The notes: generated by a model not told the origin, from the sequence alone. 64,000 bases of DNA from an uncultured Alphaproteobacteria bacterium (GCA_944390885.1 CALXRP010000002.1:62001-126000); one strand, 5' to 3'. Shown: positions 51,667 through 61,352, counted from the first letter of the stretch. Numbers and translations are program-made.

Positions 51667-52920
51667 ATGTTCTTTTTATTCGACTGCGACAACTTTTTTG
51701 TCTCCTGCGAGCGGATTTTCCGTCCCGATCTGAAAAAACGTCCCGTTGTTGTACTTTCCAGCAATGACGGCTGCGTCGTTTCCCGCTCTTACGAAGCCAA
51801 AGCCATTCCCATTGCAATGGGAGCACCATATTTCAAAATAGAAAAAATTTTCCGGGCAGCCGGCGGAACTGCGCTGTCTTCAAACTTTGAACTCTATTCC
51901 GACATTTCTCGTCGCCTGATGAGCCTGCTCCGACAAGAATGCGAAAATATTCAGATATATTCGGTTGACGAGGCTTTTGCCAGCCTGCCCGATGACAACA
52001 CTGACCATTTTCGCTTTGCTCTGCATATCCGCAACCGGATATTAAAAGAAATCGGCATTCCGGTTTCCATCGGCATTGCCCCGACCAAAACCCTGTGCAA
52101 AATCGCCTCTTTCCTGGCCAAAAGCAAAGCCTTTGACAAAGTCGAAATCTTAATGCCGGGCCAATCTCTCCGAACAGTTCTGAAAAATTTTGAAGTCAAA
52201 GACGTCTGGGGTGTCGGCCGCCGTATTGCTCCCAAGCTGAACTTTCTCGGAATATTCTCGGCACTTGAACTCAGCTCGGCCCCATTGAAAATGATTCGTC
52301 AAACCTTCGGGATAAACCTTGAAAAAACAGCCCTGGAATTAAACGGCATTCCCTGCCAAGATATTGCAACCGAGGAAACAGCCCGCAGCATTACCGTTTC
52401 CCGAAGTTTTGAACGAGAAATCTCAAATATCAAACAACTGGAAGCCATAATCGCCGGCTTCACCGACACAGCCTGTCGGAGGTTGCGCGCCCAAAACGCC
52501 GCAGCTCGCGAAATTGTCGTTTTCTTAAAAACCAACCGCTTCAAAAACCCGACCGGACAAGGCGGAGGGTCCCGCCTCATTCCGTTGGGCGGCCCTTGCA
52601 TTCATACCGGCCATTTCATCACCGCGGCAAAATTCGGTCTCCGACAGATTTTCACACCCAAAGAAGCCTATAAATCCGCCGGCATAACACTCCAGGCAAT
52701 TGAAGAAACCTCCGCGCTCCAGTCTTCGTTGTTTGAAAAATCAGTATTACCGCCTAAAGAACAAAAGCTTATGCAGGCCTTTGATACCCTAAACAACAAG
52801 CTTGGCGCCCATACCGTATTTTTTGCCGCCCAGACCGTATCTCCTCAAAACTTCACCCGCGGCAGCTTTCGCTCGCCTGCCTACACAACTTCCTGGAACG
52901 CGCTGCCCGTTGTCCGTTAA
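51667..52920 (+). CDS. umuC: DNA polymerase V catalytic subunit UmuC
   Basis: A 417-residue Y-family polymerase copying damaged templates. Asp6 (FLFDCDNFF), Asp101 and Glu102 (IYSVDEAF) are the metal-binding residues, at the same numbers as in E. coli UmuC. VVVLSSNDGCVVSRSYEAKA and ALSSNFELYSDISRRLM are typical. The little-finger domain and a C-terminal clamp-binding motif QSSLF are present. It is co-transcribed with umuD under the SOS box, so error-prone synthesis is DNA-damage induced. It is convergent with the peroxiredoxin gene, 3 bases apart. Confidence 0.95.
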   Translation: MFFLFDCDNFFVSCERIFRPDLKKRPVVVLSSNDGCVVSRSYEAKAIPIAMGAPYFKIEKIFRAAGGTALSSNFELYSDISRRLMSLLRQECENIQIYSVDEAFASLPDDNTDHFRFALHIRNRILKEIGIPVSIGIAPTKTLCKIASFLAKSKAFDKVEILMPGQSLRTVLKNFEVKDVWGVGRRIAPKLNFLGIFSALELSSAPLKMIRQTFGINLEKTALELNGIPCQDIATEETARSITVSRSFEREISNIKQLEAIIAGFTDTACRRLRAQNAAAREIVVFLKTNRFKNPTGQGGGSRLIPLGGPCIHTGHFITAAKFGLRQIFTPKEAYKSAGITLQAIEETSALQSSLFEKSVLPPKEQKLMQAFDTLNNKLGAHTVFFAAQTVSPQNFTRGSFRSPAYTTSWNALPVVR

Positions 52921-52923
52921 ACC

Positions 52924-53640
52924 TTAATCTTTCTTGGCATAAAGCGTTTCGGAAATCTGCTTTTTATCCAAATTTTGTAAACAAAAGAACCAATCTTCAC
53001 AAACGGCACCTTTCGGCAATTGCTGCTTCCGACTTTCCAAAGCTTTCATATTTTCCGGTGCCGATAACACAATCTTGTCTCCGGGTTGCCAGTCCGCCGG
53101 TGTAGCTACCCCGAAAGCATCGGTAACCTGCATTGCAGTCAGAATACGTTTAATCTCCTGAAAATTCCGCCCGTTTGACAACGGATAATAAATAACCGCC
53201 CGAATACGGCTCTTAGGATCAATAAAAAAGACGGAACGCACGGTCTTTGTATCACTGGCACCGGGCTGTATCATTCCGTATTTCCTCGCCACTTCCATAC
53301 TGACATCAGCCACCACCGGAAAATCCATTTTGGGAGATTTAATACCGTTAAACTCAATCTTCTCCTGCATTGTTTTCAGCCAGGCCAGATGAGAACTGAC
53401 ACTGTCCACCGAAACGCCGAGCAATTCGGCATTCATTGCTTCAAATTCTTCCGCCATGGCGGCAAAAGACATCAATTCGCTGGTACACACTGGCGTAAAA
53501 TCAGCCGGATGAGAAAACAAAATAACCCATTTGCCTTTATAATCATCCGGAAAATTAATTTCGCCAAGCGTCGTAACCGCTCGAAAAGCCGGAGCCTCGT
53601 CACCGATAAGCGGCATTTTTGCAACTTCTGTATTTTCCAT
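52924..53640 (-). CDS. Peroxiredoxin, Prx6/AhpC type
   Basis: A 238-residue thiol peroxidase. ATG at 53640, preceded by AGGGGGACAGAT, is chosen over an upstream in-frame start. The peroxidatic cysteine is in SHPADFTPVCTSEL; VSVDSVSSHLAWL and YYPLSNGRNFQEIKRIL are typical of the long archaeal/Prx6-type enzymes. A C-terminal extension with CEDWFFCLQN carries two further cysteines that may act as resolving residues. It reduces hydrogen peroxide and organic peroxides. Confidence 0.92.
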   Translation of the reverse strand: MENTEVAKMPLIGDEAPAFRAVTTLGEINFPDDYKGKWVILFSHPADFTPVCTSELMSFAAMAEEFEAMNAELLGVSVDSVSSHLAWLKTMQEKIEFNGIKSPKMDFPVVADVSMEVARKYGMIQPGASDTKTVRSVFFIDPKSRIRAVIYYPLSNGRNFQEIKRILTAMQVTDAFGVATPADWQPGDKIVLSAPENMKALESRKQQLPKGAVCEDWFFCLQNLDKKQISETLYAKKD

Positions 53641-53763
53641 ATCTGTCCCCCTGAAAATTGCTACATTGCAGCTTATATAAAACACCAAACTCATTTTTCA
53701 AGCTTTACCAAATATAAAGGATTAAATGCTACATTTCAAAAAATTGATTTTGGGAGAAAAAAG

Positions 53764-55122
53764 ATGAATTTGGATATTTTGCTGGCCATCGCCGGCATAC
53801 TTCTGATGCTCTGCGTTTTTGCCAATAAAATATCCGACCAATACGGAATTCCCGCCTTATTAATTTTTTTGGGACTTGGAATGCTGGCCGGATCCGACGG
53901 CGTTGGCAAAATAGAATTTCATAACGCCCAACTCACCAATGTCATCGGTACGGTAGCTCTGGCATTTATCCTGTTTGCCGGAGGCCTGGACACGAATTGG
54001 CAAAACGTAAAAAACATCGTCAAACGAGGCAGTGTTCTTTCCACACTCGGAGTTTTTCTCACCGCTCTTTTTTTATTTTTGTTCAGCCATCATATTTTGG
54101 GCTTGTCCGGTGAAATATCGCTGCTGCTAAGCGTCATCGTTTCTTCCACCGACGCACCGGCGGTTTTCACAATTCTGCGTTCTCAAAATATGAATATTCA
54201 ACCACGTTTAAAAGCTTTGTTAGAATTTGAATCCGGCAGCAACGACCCAATGGCCGTCTTTCTGTCAATGAGTGCCATCGCCTTTATCTCGGAAGCCGAT
54301 TTCAACATCCTCACCCTGCTCAGAAGTTTCTTCCTTCAAATGACACTGGGCATCATCCTCGGATTAAGTTTCGGCTTTGGAGCTTGTCGTTTGCTTTCGC
54401 AATTCAATCTGCCATACAAAGGCCTTTATCCCGTCTTTGGCGTCAGTGTCGTTTTGCTCAGTTACAGCCTGACACAGCTGGTTGGCGGCAACGGCTTCCT
54501 GGCAGCATATCTTTCCGGTATTGTAATGGGTAATACCAGTTATCAATACCGCCGCCACATTATCCGCTTTCAAGATTCCCTGGCCTGGATTATGCAGATA
54601 AGCATGTTCCTGATCTTAGGGCTGCTGGTAAATCCCAATGAATTATTCCAGGTCATGCCTGTCAGCTTTGCCTGCACAATCTTTCTGATCTTCATTGCCC
54701 GGCCTCTTGCCATATGGCTGTGCCTGCTCCGCAGCGATTTCAACCTGAAAGAACAAATTTTCATCGGCTGGGCCGGCTTCAAAGGTGCGGTCCCGATTAT
54801 TCTGGCAACCTACCCGCTGATTCGCGGCTTTCCAAACTCGCAGTTTTTATTTAATCTGATTTTCTTTATGGTCATCATCTCCGTGCTGTTCCAGGGAAAA
54901 ACACTCGCCCCGCTTGCCCGAGCTCTTCATCTGAGTGCCGAAAAACCTTTAAATCCTGAAAATCCGGATTATGTAACAGATAAAGACGATGATGACGACG
55001 ATGATGAAACGGAAGAAAATGCACCCCGGTTGTCATTCCGAACTTTGTTCAAAAAACTGTACATCCAGTTGCGAGGCAACAAAAAAGAAGACAAAGAAAC
55101 AAACCAAGAAAAAGAAGAATGA
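53764..55122 (+). CDS. CPA1-type potassium/proton antiporter, NhaP2/CvrA-like
   Basis: A 452-residue inner membrane antiporter. ATG at 53764 follows GGGAGAAAAAAG. About 12 hydrophobic segments cover residues 1-385. Functional motifs are SSTDAPAVFTILRSQN and FESGSNDPMAVFLSMSA, which carry the transport aspartates, and GWAGFKGAVPIILATYPLI. E. coli CvrA has TrkA-C domains after the membrane part; here they are absent, replaced by an acidic run DKDDDDDDDETEEN (about 405-418) and a lysine-rich end. It overlaps the K+ channel gene by 4 bases. Confidence 0.88.
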   Translation: MNLDILLAIAGILLMLCVFANKISDQYGIPALLIFLGLGMLAGSDGVGKIEFHNAQLTNVIGTVALAFILFAGGLDTNWQNVKNIVKRGSVLSTLGVFLTALFLFLFSHHILGLSGEISLLLSVIVSSTDAPAVFTILRSQNMNIQPRLKALLEFESGSNDPMAVFLSMSAIAFISEADFNILTLLRSFFLQMTLGIILGLSFGFGACRLLSQFNLPYKGLYPVFGVSVVLLSYSLTQLVGGNGFLAAYLSGIVMGNTSYQYRRHIIRFQDSLAWIMQISMFLILGLLVNPNELFQVMPVSFACTIFLIFIARPLAIWLCLLRSDFNLKEQIFIGWAGFKGAVPIILATYPLIRGFPNSQFLFNLIFFMVIISVLFQGKTLAPLARALHLSAEKPLNPENPDYVTDKDDDDDDDETEENAPRLSFRTLFKKLYIQLRGNKKEDKETNQEKEE

Positions 55123-55868
55123 AACACCCCTTTCCGCAAAGTTTTCAAAAACTGCTGATTAAAGATTTCAATTTATGCTTTTTCATCAGCCTTTTCTTGT
55201 TGTCTGTCTTACCCCTGCATAAATACATCAAATTTAACACCGGCTGGACAGCGGTTCATCTTGCAATTCCTTTTTGCAACGGTCTTCTTACTGCCTTGAT
55301 AATCATTTTTTTCAATAGCTATTCTGCCCGGCGAAATTATACTCTGGCATACCATCCCAAAGACAAACTCCAATTATTCTTTATTACATTATGCACCGGA
55401 ATTTTCGGATACTACATCTCTTTCTCCCCGGCCGCGACCTACCTTGTCAGCACTCTGGTTATCTATGTCGCAATTATGAATATCCGCCGCTTTACCGGAA
55501 AGCTCACCGGGCTACTGCAGCCAAACAAAATGGCCACACTTCAGGACTTGGGCGAATTTGCCAATTTTTTTATCAATCTGATCATTTCTTTCACGGTTAT
55601 AAATTTAAGTATCAACACAATCCACAACAGTCTGAACCTAAAACAAGCGTTCAATTTCGGCAACGGATTTTCTGCCATCATCGATGCTTTGTATTTCAGC
55701 ATCATTACCATGACAACAGTTGGTTACGGCGATATTACCCCACATACGCTTTTAGCCCGTTTTATTGTAGCATTGGAATGCCTGACCAGTTATATCATAC
55801 TCGGCATAATGATTGGCATTATCACAAGAGGAATCAATTTGAAAAAAAACAAGCAGCCCTCTAAATAA
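55119..55868 (+). CDS. Two-pore-helix type potassium channel
   Basis: A 249-residue ion channel. Hydrophobic segments lie at about residues 20-37, 45-65, 85-100, 100-118 and 150-170, then the pore: FSIITMTTVGYGDITPHTLL with the intact selectivity filter TVGYGD, and a last helix CLTSYIILGIMIGIITRGI. No cytoplasmic RCK domain is present. The ATG overlaps the antiporter stop (ATGA). The pair probably balances K+ and pH across the membrane. Confidence 0.85.
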   Translation: MKHPFPQSFQKLLIKDFNLCFFISLFLLSVLPLHKYIKFNTGWTAVHLAIPFCNGLLTALIIIFFNSYSARRNYTLAYHPKDKLQLFFITLCTGIFGYYISFSPAATYLVSTLVIYVAIMNIRRFTGKLTGLLQPNKMATLQDLGEFANFFINLIISFTVINLSINTIHNSLNLKQAFNFGNGFSAIIDALYFSIITMTTVGYGDITPHTLLARFIVALECLTSYIILGIMIGIITRGINLKKNKQPSK

Positions 55869-56056
55869 ATCCGCCTTTTTCATAAAAAATGGAAAAACTT
55901 TGATAAACAAAGATTAAATATAAACTTTCACCAGCTCATGCAAGGAGTATTTCAGAACTTCGTTCGCCCAGTCCAAAGCTATTACATGCTCTACGGCAGG
56001 GCTGGAATGTCTGCCCTACCAGCTGACGCAAGGTAATATATACGACAGAAGCACAA

Positions 56057-56080
56057 AAAAGGCGGCTTTCGCCGCCTTTT
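56057..56080. terminator. Terminator after rplQ
   Basis: AAAAGGCGGC and GCCGCCTTTT form a perfect 10-base stem with a TTTC loop, 16 bases after the rplQ stop; symmetrical, so it can also stop transcription from the K+ channel side. Confidence 0.92.
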
Positions 56081-56096
56081 CCGGAAAATTATCAGC

Positions 56097-56537
56097 TTAA
56101 TTTGCCTCTTTTGCCGCAGCCTCAGCAGCAGCTTTTTCTTCAGCTACTCGAGCCAAATCTTTTGCACCTTTGGCATTAACATCTCTGTCAACCAGCTCAA
56201 TAATAGCCATCGGAGCACAGTCACCATAACGGAAACCAGCTTTCAAAACTCTGGTATAACCGCCGTTACGGTTTTTATAACGCTCTGCCAGCGTAGAGAA
56301 AAGCTTGGAAACAACTTCGTTATCACGAAGAAAAGCCAATGCTTGTCTACGGTTGTTCAAATCACCTTTTTTGCCCAACGTAATCATGTTGTCAACAAAG
56401 GTTCTCAATTCTTTAGCTCTCGGAAGAGTAACACTGATCTGTTCATGCGTCAAAACAGCATTTGTCAAGTTTGCAAACAAAGCTCTTCTCTGGCTTCTTG
56501 TCATATTCAATTTTCTGTGTTTCATTCCATGTCTCAT
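56097..56537 (-). CDS. rplQ: 50S ribosomal protein L17
   Basis: A 146-residue L17. ATG at 56537 begins [20 protein letters not shown], the conserved L17 start, with AAAGGAAATTATGTC before it; earlier in-frame ATGs would add a non-conserved leader. The C-terminus has an Ala/Glu/Lys-rich extension ([11 protein letters not shown]). Unusually, 241 bases separate it from rpoA; the spacer holds a small CCCG-TGT-CGGG hairpin and a possible TATAAT (on the minus strand near 56754) but no gene. Confidence 0.96.
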   Translation of the reverse strand: MRHGMKHRKLNMTRSQRRALFANLTNAVLTHEQISVTLPRAKELRTFVDNMITLGKKGDLNNRRQALAFLRDNEVVSKLFSTLAERYKNRNGGYTRVLKAGFRYGDCAPMAIIELVDRDVNAKGAKDLARVAEEKAAAEAAAKEAN

Positions 56538-56778
56538 GACATAATTTCCTTTCATTTTCTCTGTGCCTTGCAACGCAAGACGGATAAAACATTCATCTCC
56601 ACCACGGTTCCGCTATTGCATTCATGCATGGAGAACTTTACATTCCCGACACGGGAAAAACGACTTGAAAAACGAGCCTTATAACAAGATTTCAGGGCAG
56701 AGAAAGCATAATACAAAAGCATTACAAAGCACTTCTCCGCCCGACTAAATCTACATTATATGACCGTTATACAAGTCA

Positions 56779-57789
56779 TTAAAAGTGCTCGTCAACGCGA
56801 CGAATCAACTCCTCAATATTTTCAGGCGGCCATCCCGGTGTATCCATACCAAGATGAATACCCATTTTTGCCAAAACTTCTTTGATCTCGTTCAAAGATT
56901 TTCTACCGAAATTCGGAGTTCTGAGCATTTCAGCCTCTGTCTTCTGAACCAAATCGCCAATATAAACAATATTATCATTCTTAAGGCAATTGGCGGAACG
57001 AACAGAGAGTTCGAGCTCTTCAACTTTCTTGAGCAGGTTCTTGTTGAACGGCAGCTCTTCTTTCTCAACTTCGACTTCACTTTCCGGCTCATCAAAATTG
57101 ATAAACGGTTTCAACTGGTCTTGCAGGATTCTGGCAGCCAAAGCAACTGCATCTTCCGGCGAAACAACACCATTGGTCTCAACAACCAACGTCAGCTTAT
57201 CATAGTCGGTAACCTGCCCGACACGAGTATTTTCAACCTTATAAGAAACTTTCTTAACCGGCGAATAAATTGCGTCAACGGCAATCAACCCGATCGGTGC
57301 ATCGGCAGCCTTGTTCTGAAAAGCAGGAACATAGCCTTTGCCGGTATTAACCGTCAGTTCCATATTAATTTTTGCACCGGCATCCAGATTACAGATAACA
57401 TGGTCAGGATTCTTAATTTCAACATCATGACCGGTCTCAATCATCTGTGCGGTAACCTCACAAGGACCTTCAGCCTTCAAAGTCATCGTTTTCGGACCTT
57501 CGCCGTGAACAGCCACAGCCAGTCCTTTAATGTTCAGGACAATATCCGTAACATCTTCTCTGACACCTGGGATAACGGAAAATTCATGAAGAACGCCGTT
57601 AATTTTAATAGAAGTTACGGCACCGCCTTGCAGAGAAGACAGCAAAACGCGTCTCAGCGCGTTACCTAAAGTTAAGCCGAAACCCCGCTCCAGAGGTTCA
57701 ACCACGATTTTAGCTTTGTTACCGCCATCACTAGGAACAACTTCTAAGTTCGTAGGTTTAATAAGTTCTTGCCAATTCTTTTGAATCAC
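56779..57789 (-). CDS. rpoA: RNA polymerase alpha subunit
   Basis: A 336-residue alpha subunit. I start at the GTG at 57789 (AGAGGACATACCA before it), which gives [17 protein letters not shown] as in related bacteria; the TTG at 57807 is less likely. N-terminal assembly domain with [21 protein letters not shown]-terminal DNA-binding domain with [16 protein letters not shown] and [17 protein letters not shown]. Length normal. A stem-loop stands in its leader. Confidence 0.96.
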   Translation of the reverse strand: MIQKNWQELIKPTNLEVVPSDGGNKAKIVVEPLERGFGLTLGNALRRVLLSSLQGGAVTSIKINGVLHEFSVIPGVREDVTDIVLNIKGLAVAVHGEGPKTMTLKAEGPCEVTAQMIETGHDVEIKNPDHVICNLDAGAKINMELTVNTGKGYVPAFQNKAADAPIGLIAVDAIYSPVKKVSYKVENTRVGQVTDYDKLTLVVETNGVVSPEDAVALAARILQDQLKPFINFDEPESEVEVEKEELPFNKNLLKKVEELELSVRSANCLKNDNIVYIGDLVQKTEAEMLRTPNFGRKSLNEIKEVLAKMGIHLGMDTPGWPPENIEELIRRVDEHF

Positions 57790-57836
57790 TGGTATGTCCT
57801 CTTTCAATTAGTGCATATGCATATTTTACAAAATTC

Positions 57837-57873
57837 AAGAGAATGCGAGGCACTAAAGCAGCCTCGTTCTCTT
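57837..57873 (-). promoter_or_regulatory. Stem-loop in the rpsK-rpoA spacer
   Basis: On the minus strand AAGAGAACGAGGC pairs with GCCTCGCATTCTCTT with one two-base bulge and a 9-base loop. It is followed by a poor T-run, so it may be an attenuator, an RNA stability element or an r-protein binding site rather than a full terminator. Confidence 0.5.
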
Positions 57874-57893
57874 TATATAACAAAGATAAAAGA

Positions 57894-58286
57894 CTAAACG
57901 CGGCGTCTTTTTCTCAAGCGGCAGCCATTGTGAGGAATAGGAGTAACATCACGGATTGAAGTGATTGTAAAACCTATAACTTGCAATGCTCTGATCGCAG
58001 ATTCTCTACCAGAACCGGGACCTTTAACTTCAACTTCCAGAGTTTTCATGCCATGTTCCTGAGCTTTCTTTCCGGCGTCTTCAGCCGCTACCTGAGCAGC
58101 ATACGGGGTAGATTTTCTAGAACCTTTAAAACCCTGAGCACCCGATGTCGACCAAGCAACCGTATTGCCCTGCGCATCGGTAATTGTAATTCTTGTATTG
58201 TTAAAAGTAGAATTTACATGAGCAACGCCCGCGGTAATATTCTTCTTTTCTTTTTTCTTCACACGTTGTGATACTGCTTTTGCCAT
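57894..58286 (-). CDS. rpsK: 30S ribosomal protein S11
   Basis: A 130-residue S11. [40 protein letters not shown] and the end [14 protein letters not shown] are fully conserved features. It lies 19 bases after rpsM and 104 bases before rpoA. Confidence 0.97.
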   Translation of the reverse strand: MAKAVSQRVKKKEKKNITAGVAHVNSTFNNTRITITDAQGNTVAWSTSGAQGFKGSRKSTPYAAQVAAEDAGKKAQEHGMKTLEVEVKGPGSGRESAIRALQVIGFTITSIRDVTPIPHNGCRLRKRRRV

Positions 58287-58305
58287 TTAACAACTACCCT
58301 TCAAA

Positions 58306-58674
58306 CTATTTCTTCTTGTTAGCGACGGTTTTGCGTTTGCCTTTGCGGGTTCTGGCATTTTGTTTAGTGCTCTGTCCGCGAACCGGCAAACCTTTACGAT
58401 GTCTCAAACCTCTGTAGCAGCCGAGATCCATCAGTCTCTTAATATTAACACCGACTTCACGGCGCAATTCACCTTCAACCACACAGTTTGAATCAATTTC
58501 TTCACGGATTTTGGCAATTTCGTCTTCGCTCAGTTCCTGAACACGACGATCGCCGGAAACTCCGGTTTTTGCACAAATGTTTTGAGCAGTTTTTCTTCCG
58601 ATACCAAAGATATAAGTCAGCGCGACTTCAAGCTTTTTGGCAGTCGGGATATTTACACCAGCTATACGAGCCAA
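58306..58674 (-). CDS. rpsM: 30S ribosomal protein S13
   Basis: A 122-residue S13. It begins [40 protein letters not shown] and the lysine-rich tail [10 protein letters not shown] are typical. It is first gene of its own transcription unit, since a consensus promoter lies 72 bases upstream and adk ends on the other side. Confidence 0.97.
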   Translation of the reverse strand: MARIAGVNIPTAKKLEVALTYIFGIGRKTAQNICAKTGVSGDRRVQELSEDEIAKIREEIDSNCVVEGELRREVGVNIKRLMDLGCYRGLRHRKGLPVRGQSTKQNARTRKGKRKTVANKKK

Positions 58675-58745
58675 ATTAACTCTCCATTTTTAAAAAAATT
58701 TACCACATTCAAAAAGTTGATCACCACTCTTCAAAATTAAGGCGG

Positions 58746-58773
58746 ATTATATGCCAAAAATTTTTAGTGTCAA
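58746..58773 (-). promoter_or_regulatory. Consensus promoter of rpsM-rpsK-rpoA-rplQ
   Basis: On the minus strand TTGACA (58773-58768), 16-base spacer, TATAAT (58751-58746): both boxes are perfect sigma-70 consensus. Confidence 0.88.
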
Positions 58774-58790
58774 CCACCCTTTTTACATAA

Positions 58791-58820
58791 TTTTTGAAAA
58801 AAATGCATTTTTTTCAAAAA
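58791..58820. repeat. AT palindrome after adk
   Basis: TTTTTGAAAAAAATG is followed by its exact complement CATTTTTTTCAAAAA. It lies 7 bases past the adk stop and could form a weak terminator hairpin. Confidence 0.5.
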
Positions 58821-58826
58821 AACTCA

Positions 58827-59498
58827 CTATGCAACGGCCAAAAGGCTGTCCACTTTCTTGGCTGTTGCCTCAATCGTTCCCGTTCCGTCCACACATCTGA
58901 GCAGACCTTTCTGTTCAAAATAAGGAATAGTCGGATATGTCAGGACGCGGTAATTAACGAGTCGATTCTGCACGGTCGTCCGATTATCATCCAGACGGCG
59001 ATAAAAATCCGTTCCGCCGCACTTGTCGCAGACCCCGTAAACCTTTGGTTTGTGAAACTTATCATGATACCCCTCGCCACAGGTCATGCAAGCATAACGT
59101 CCGAGAATACGTTCCATAATGATCTCATCAGGAACCTGGATCTCAATCACCGCGTCAAGTTTGATTCCTTTTTTAGCCAAAAGTTCTTCCAAAGCCTCTG
59201 CTTGCGGCAAAGTTCTCGGAAAACCATCCAGAATAAAACCGTTTTTGCAGTCATCTTCGTCGATTCGCTGAGAAACCATTTTAATAATCATTTCATCAGT
59301 CACAAAAGATCCGGCATCAAGCAGTTTTTTGATCTCAAGTCCCAAAGGGGTTGCTTTTGCAGCCTCGGCGCGCAACATTTCACCGGTTGAAAGATGGCAG
59401 ATATGTACCTTTTCTTTCAAGAGGCGAGCTTGCGTTCCCTTACCGCAGCCCGGAGCCCCCGTAAAAACCAAATGCAAACCCAAGCCATCCTTATTCAT
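58827..59498 (-). CDS. adk: Adenylate kinase
   Basis: A 223-residue adenylate kinase balancing ATP, ADP and AMP. P-loop GAPGCGKGTQ, AMP-binding LSTGEMLR and FILDGFPRTLPQAEAL, and a long LID with the zinc-finger cysteines CMTCGEGYH and CDKC. The start overlaps the secY stop (TAATG), so it is translated with secY, as is usual in this region. Confidence 0.96.
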   Translation of the reverse strand: MNKDGLGLHLVFTGAPGCGKGTQARLLKEKVHICHLSTGEMLRAEAAKATPLGLEIKKLLDAGSFVTDEMIIKMVSQRIDEDDCKNGFILDGFPRTLPQAEALEELLAKKGIKLDAVIEIQVPDEIIMERILGRYACMTCGEGYHDKFHKPKVYGVCDKCGGTDFYRRLDDNRTTVQNRLVNYRVLTYPTIPYFEQKGLLRCVDGTGTIEATAKKVDSLLAVA

Positions 59499-60850
59499 TA
59501 TCTTCTCTTTCCTTTTCCGGCCAAAGAAGCTTTTTTAAGCAATGATTCATACTGATAAGCAATCAAATGGGACTGCAATTGCCCGACAAAGTCCATCGTT
59601 ACCTGAACAACGATAAGCAGCGTTGTTCCGCCCAAAACGAACGGCACAGAAAGTTTGCTGATTAAAATTTCCGGCAAAATACACAGAGCCACCAGATAAA
59701 CCGCCCCCAAAACCGTTAGGCGGGTAACAACATAATCAAGATATTCCGCCGTATTTTTGCCCGGACGAATACCGGCAATAAAGCCGCCGTGTTTTTTCAA
59801 ATTATCCGCAGTTTCTTCCGGATTAAAAACAATCGCCGTATAAAAGAAAGCAAAGAACAAAATCAAACCGGCATACAATGCCAAATATAACGGCTGTCCG
59901 TGTCCAAGCAACTGGCTCAACGTCTGAACCCACGCCGGACCGCTTTCGGCACTGAAATTAGCAATTGTAATCGGCAACAGCAACAAAGAGCTGGCAAAAA
60001 TCGGCGGGATAACACCGGTCGGATTAATCTTCAGCGGCAAATGAGAGCTTTCAGCCGTACTTCCGCCCAGCATAGCTTGCCGTTTCGGATATTGGATAAT
60101 AATCTTTCTCTGAGCTCTTTCGACCAAAACAATCGTATAAATCAAAACAACGACCATAACCATCAACAGAGCAATAACCCCCAGTGACATAGAACCGGCA
60201 CGCCCTAATTCAAACGTTTTGACCAAAGCAGACGGAATATTAGCAATAATACCGACCGTAATAATCAAAGATGAGCCGTTTCCGACACCTCGGGCAGTAA
60301 TCTGCTCGCCCAGCCAGACAATAAACATTGTTCCGCCGACCAAAGAAACAACCGTTGTAAATTTAAATGTGAACCCCGGATCGACAACGGCAGAAACTCC
60401 GGCACTTCCGGTCATTCCTTCCAAACCGACTGCAATACCGTAACCTTGGATAATCGTAATCAAAACCGTCAGGATTCGTGTATATTGAGTAATCTTACGA
60501 TGTCCGGCTTCCCCTTCCTTTTTGAGAGCTCCTAATGACGGAATAACCGACTGTCCGAGTTGAACAATAATTGAAGCCGAAATATAAGGCATAATATTCA
60601 AAGCAAAAATGGTCATACGTTCCAACGCGCCACCGGCAAACATATTAAACATCCCTAAGATTCCGCTGGAATTTCTGTCAAAAATATCAGACAGAATATG
60701 CGGATCAATTCCCGGCAACGGAATAAATGTTCCTAAACGAAAAACGATCAAGGCTAAAATTGTAAACCATAATCTTTTCTTCAGTTCTTCAGCTTTACTA
60801 AAAGCCGACCAATTCAAATTCGCCGCCATTTTTTCTGCAAGAGAAACCAT
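59498..60850 (-). CDS. secY: Preprotein translocase subunit SecY
   Basis: A 450-residue inner membrane channel for protein export with ten membrane helices. ATG at 60850 (AAGGAAGTAAAA before it) begins MVSLAEKMAANLNWSAFSKA. Conserved parts: FRLGTFIPLPGID (plug start), GQSVIPSLGALKKEGEAGHR, GEQITARGVGNGSSLII, PIIFASSLLLLP-like IPPIFASSLLLLP, and NPEETADNLKKHGGFIAGIRPG. It is separated from rplO by two inserted genes. Confidence 0.97.
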   Translation of the reverse strand: MVSLAEKMAANLNWSAFSKAEELKKRLWFTILALIVFRLGTFIPLPGIDPHILSDIFDRNSSGILGMFNMFAGGALERMTIFALNIMPYISASIIVQLGQSVIPSLGALKKEGEAGHRKITQYTRILTVLITIIQGYGIAVGLEGMTGSAGVSAVVDPGFTFKFTTVVSLVGGTMFIVWLGEQITARGVGNGSSLIITVGIIANIPSALVKTFELGRAGSMSLGVIALLMVMVVVLIYTIVLVERAQRKIIIQYPKRQAMLGGSTAESSHLPLKINPTGVIPPIFASSLLLLPITIANFSAESGPAWVQTLSQLLGHGQPLYLALYAGLILFFAFFYTAIVFNPEETADNLKKHGGFIAGIRPGKNTAEYLDYVVTRLTVLGAVYLVALCILPEILISKLSVPFVLGGTTLLIVVQVTMDFVGQLQSHLIAYQYESLLKKASLAGKGKRR

Positions 60851-60912
60851 TTTTACTTCCTTATAATATTTAAACAACCAAATGAGGGAAAAATCCCTTT
60901 TAAACTAAGCTA

Positions 60913-60991
60913 GTTATACACGAAAAAATTTTTAATTCAACAAAATTATCCAGTTACACCACGATTATAAAATAATTCTTTAGATTTTCAA
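60913..60991 (-). promoter_or_regulatory. Tandem promoters of secY-adk
   Basis: On the minus strand two promoters are visible: TTGAAA (60991-60986), 16 bases, TATAAT (60969-60964); and TTGAAT (60940-60935), 16 bases, TATAAC (60918-60913). They fit a separate secY-adk unit. Confidence 0.65.
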
Positions 60992-61046
60992 GAAAAACCC
61001 TTAAATAAGTTTTTATAAACAATCACCCGGCCTCCCCCTTTAAAAC

Positions 61047-61071
61047 AAAAAAAACGGTTTCAATCGAAACC
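61047..61071 (-). terminator. Terminator after the 63-residue membrane protein gene
   Basis: On the minus strand CGGTTTC and GAAACCG pair around a 4-base loop and are followed by eight T residues. Confidence 0.88.
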
Positions 61072-61090
61072 GCTCTTTTCTTTTGCCATT

Positions 61091-61282
61091 TTAATAAAAA
61101 TTTCTCTGACGAAGTTTTCTCCACCCGATACCGATCAAAGCTCCCCAGCATGAAATACCGGCCGTAACCAAGAACCATTGAGCAACATCCATACGACCGT
61201 TAAATCCGGCTGTCCAGAACAAAACAACACCAACCATTGCAATAATCAAAGCAACCGCAATAAAAATTTCTATCTTTTTCAT
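61091..61282 (-). CDS. Small two-helix membrane protein inserted in the ribosomal region
   Basis: A 63-residue protein with two hydrophobic helices: IFIAVALIIAMVGVVLFWT (about 6-24) and WFLVTAGISCWGALIGIGW (about 36-54), and a basic end RKLRQRNFY. No family is recognised. The ATG at 61282 has no Shine-Dalgarno (AATTAAAAGAAT before it), unlike its ribosomal neighbours. It has its own promoter and terminator. The coding call rests on clean hydrophobic pattern and flanking signals. Confidence 0.65.
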   Translation of the reverse strand: MKKIEIFIAVALIIAMVGVVLFWTAGFNGRMDVAQWFLVTAGISCWGALIGIGWRKLRQRNFY

Positions 61283-61352
61283 ATTCTTTTAATTTATGAG
61301 GCAAAACCTCGTTAATAAAATAAATATCTTAATAATCTCAAAACTCATCAAT

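Noticed and set aside
55920-56040. tRNA-like stretch on the minus strand (CAGCTGGTAGGGCAGAC)
   Set aside because: It resembles a D-arm, but no T-arm GTTCGAAT, acceptor pairing or anticodon arm can be formed. It may be a pseudogene remnant or unrelated hairpin. The rest of the 55869-56056 spacer holds no gene.
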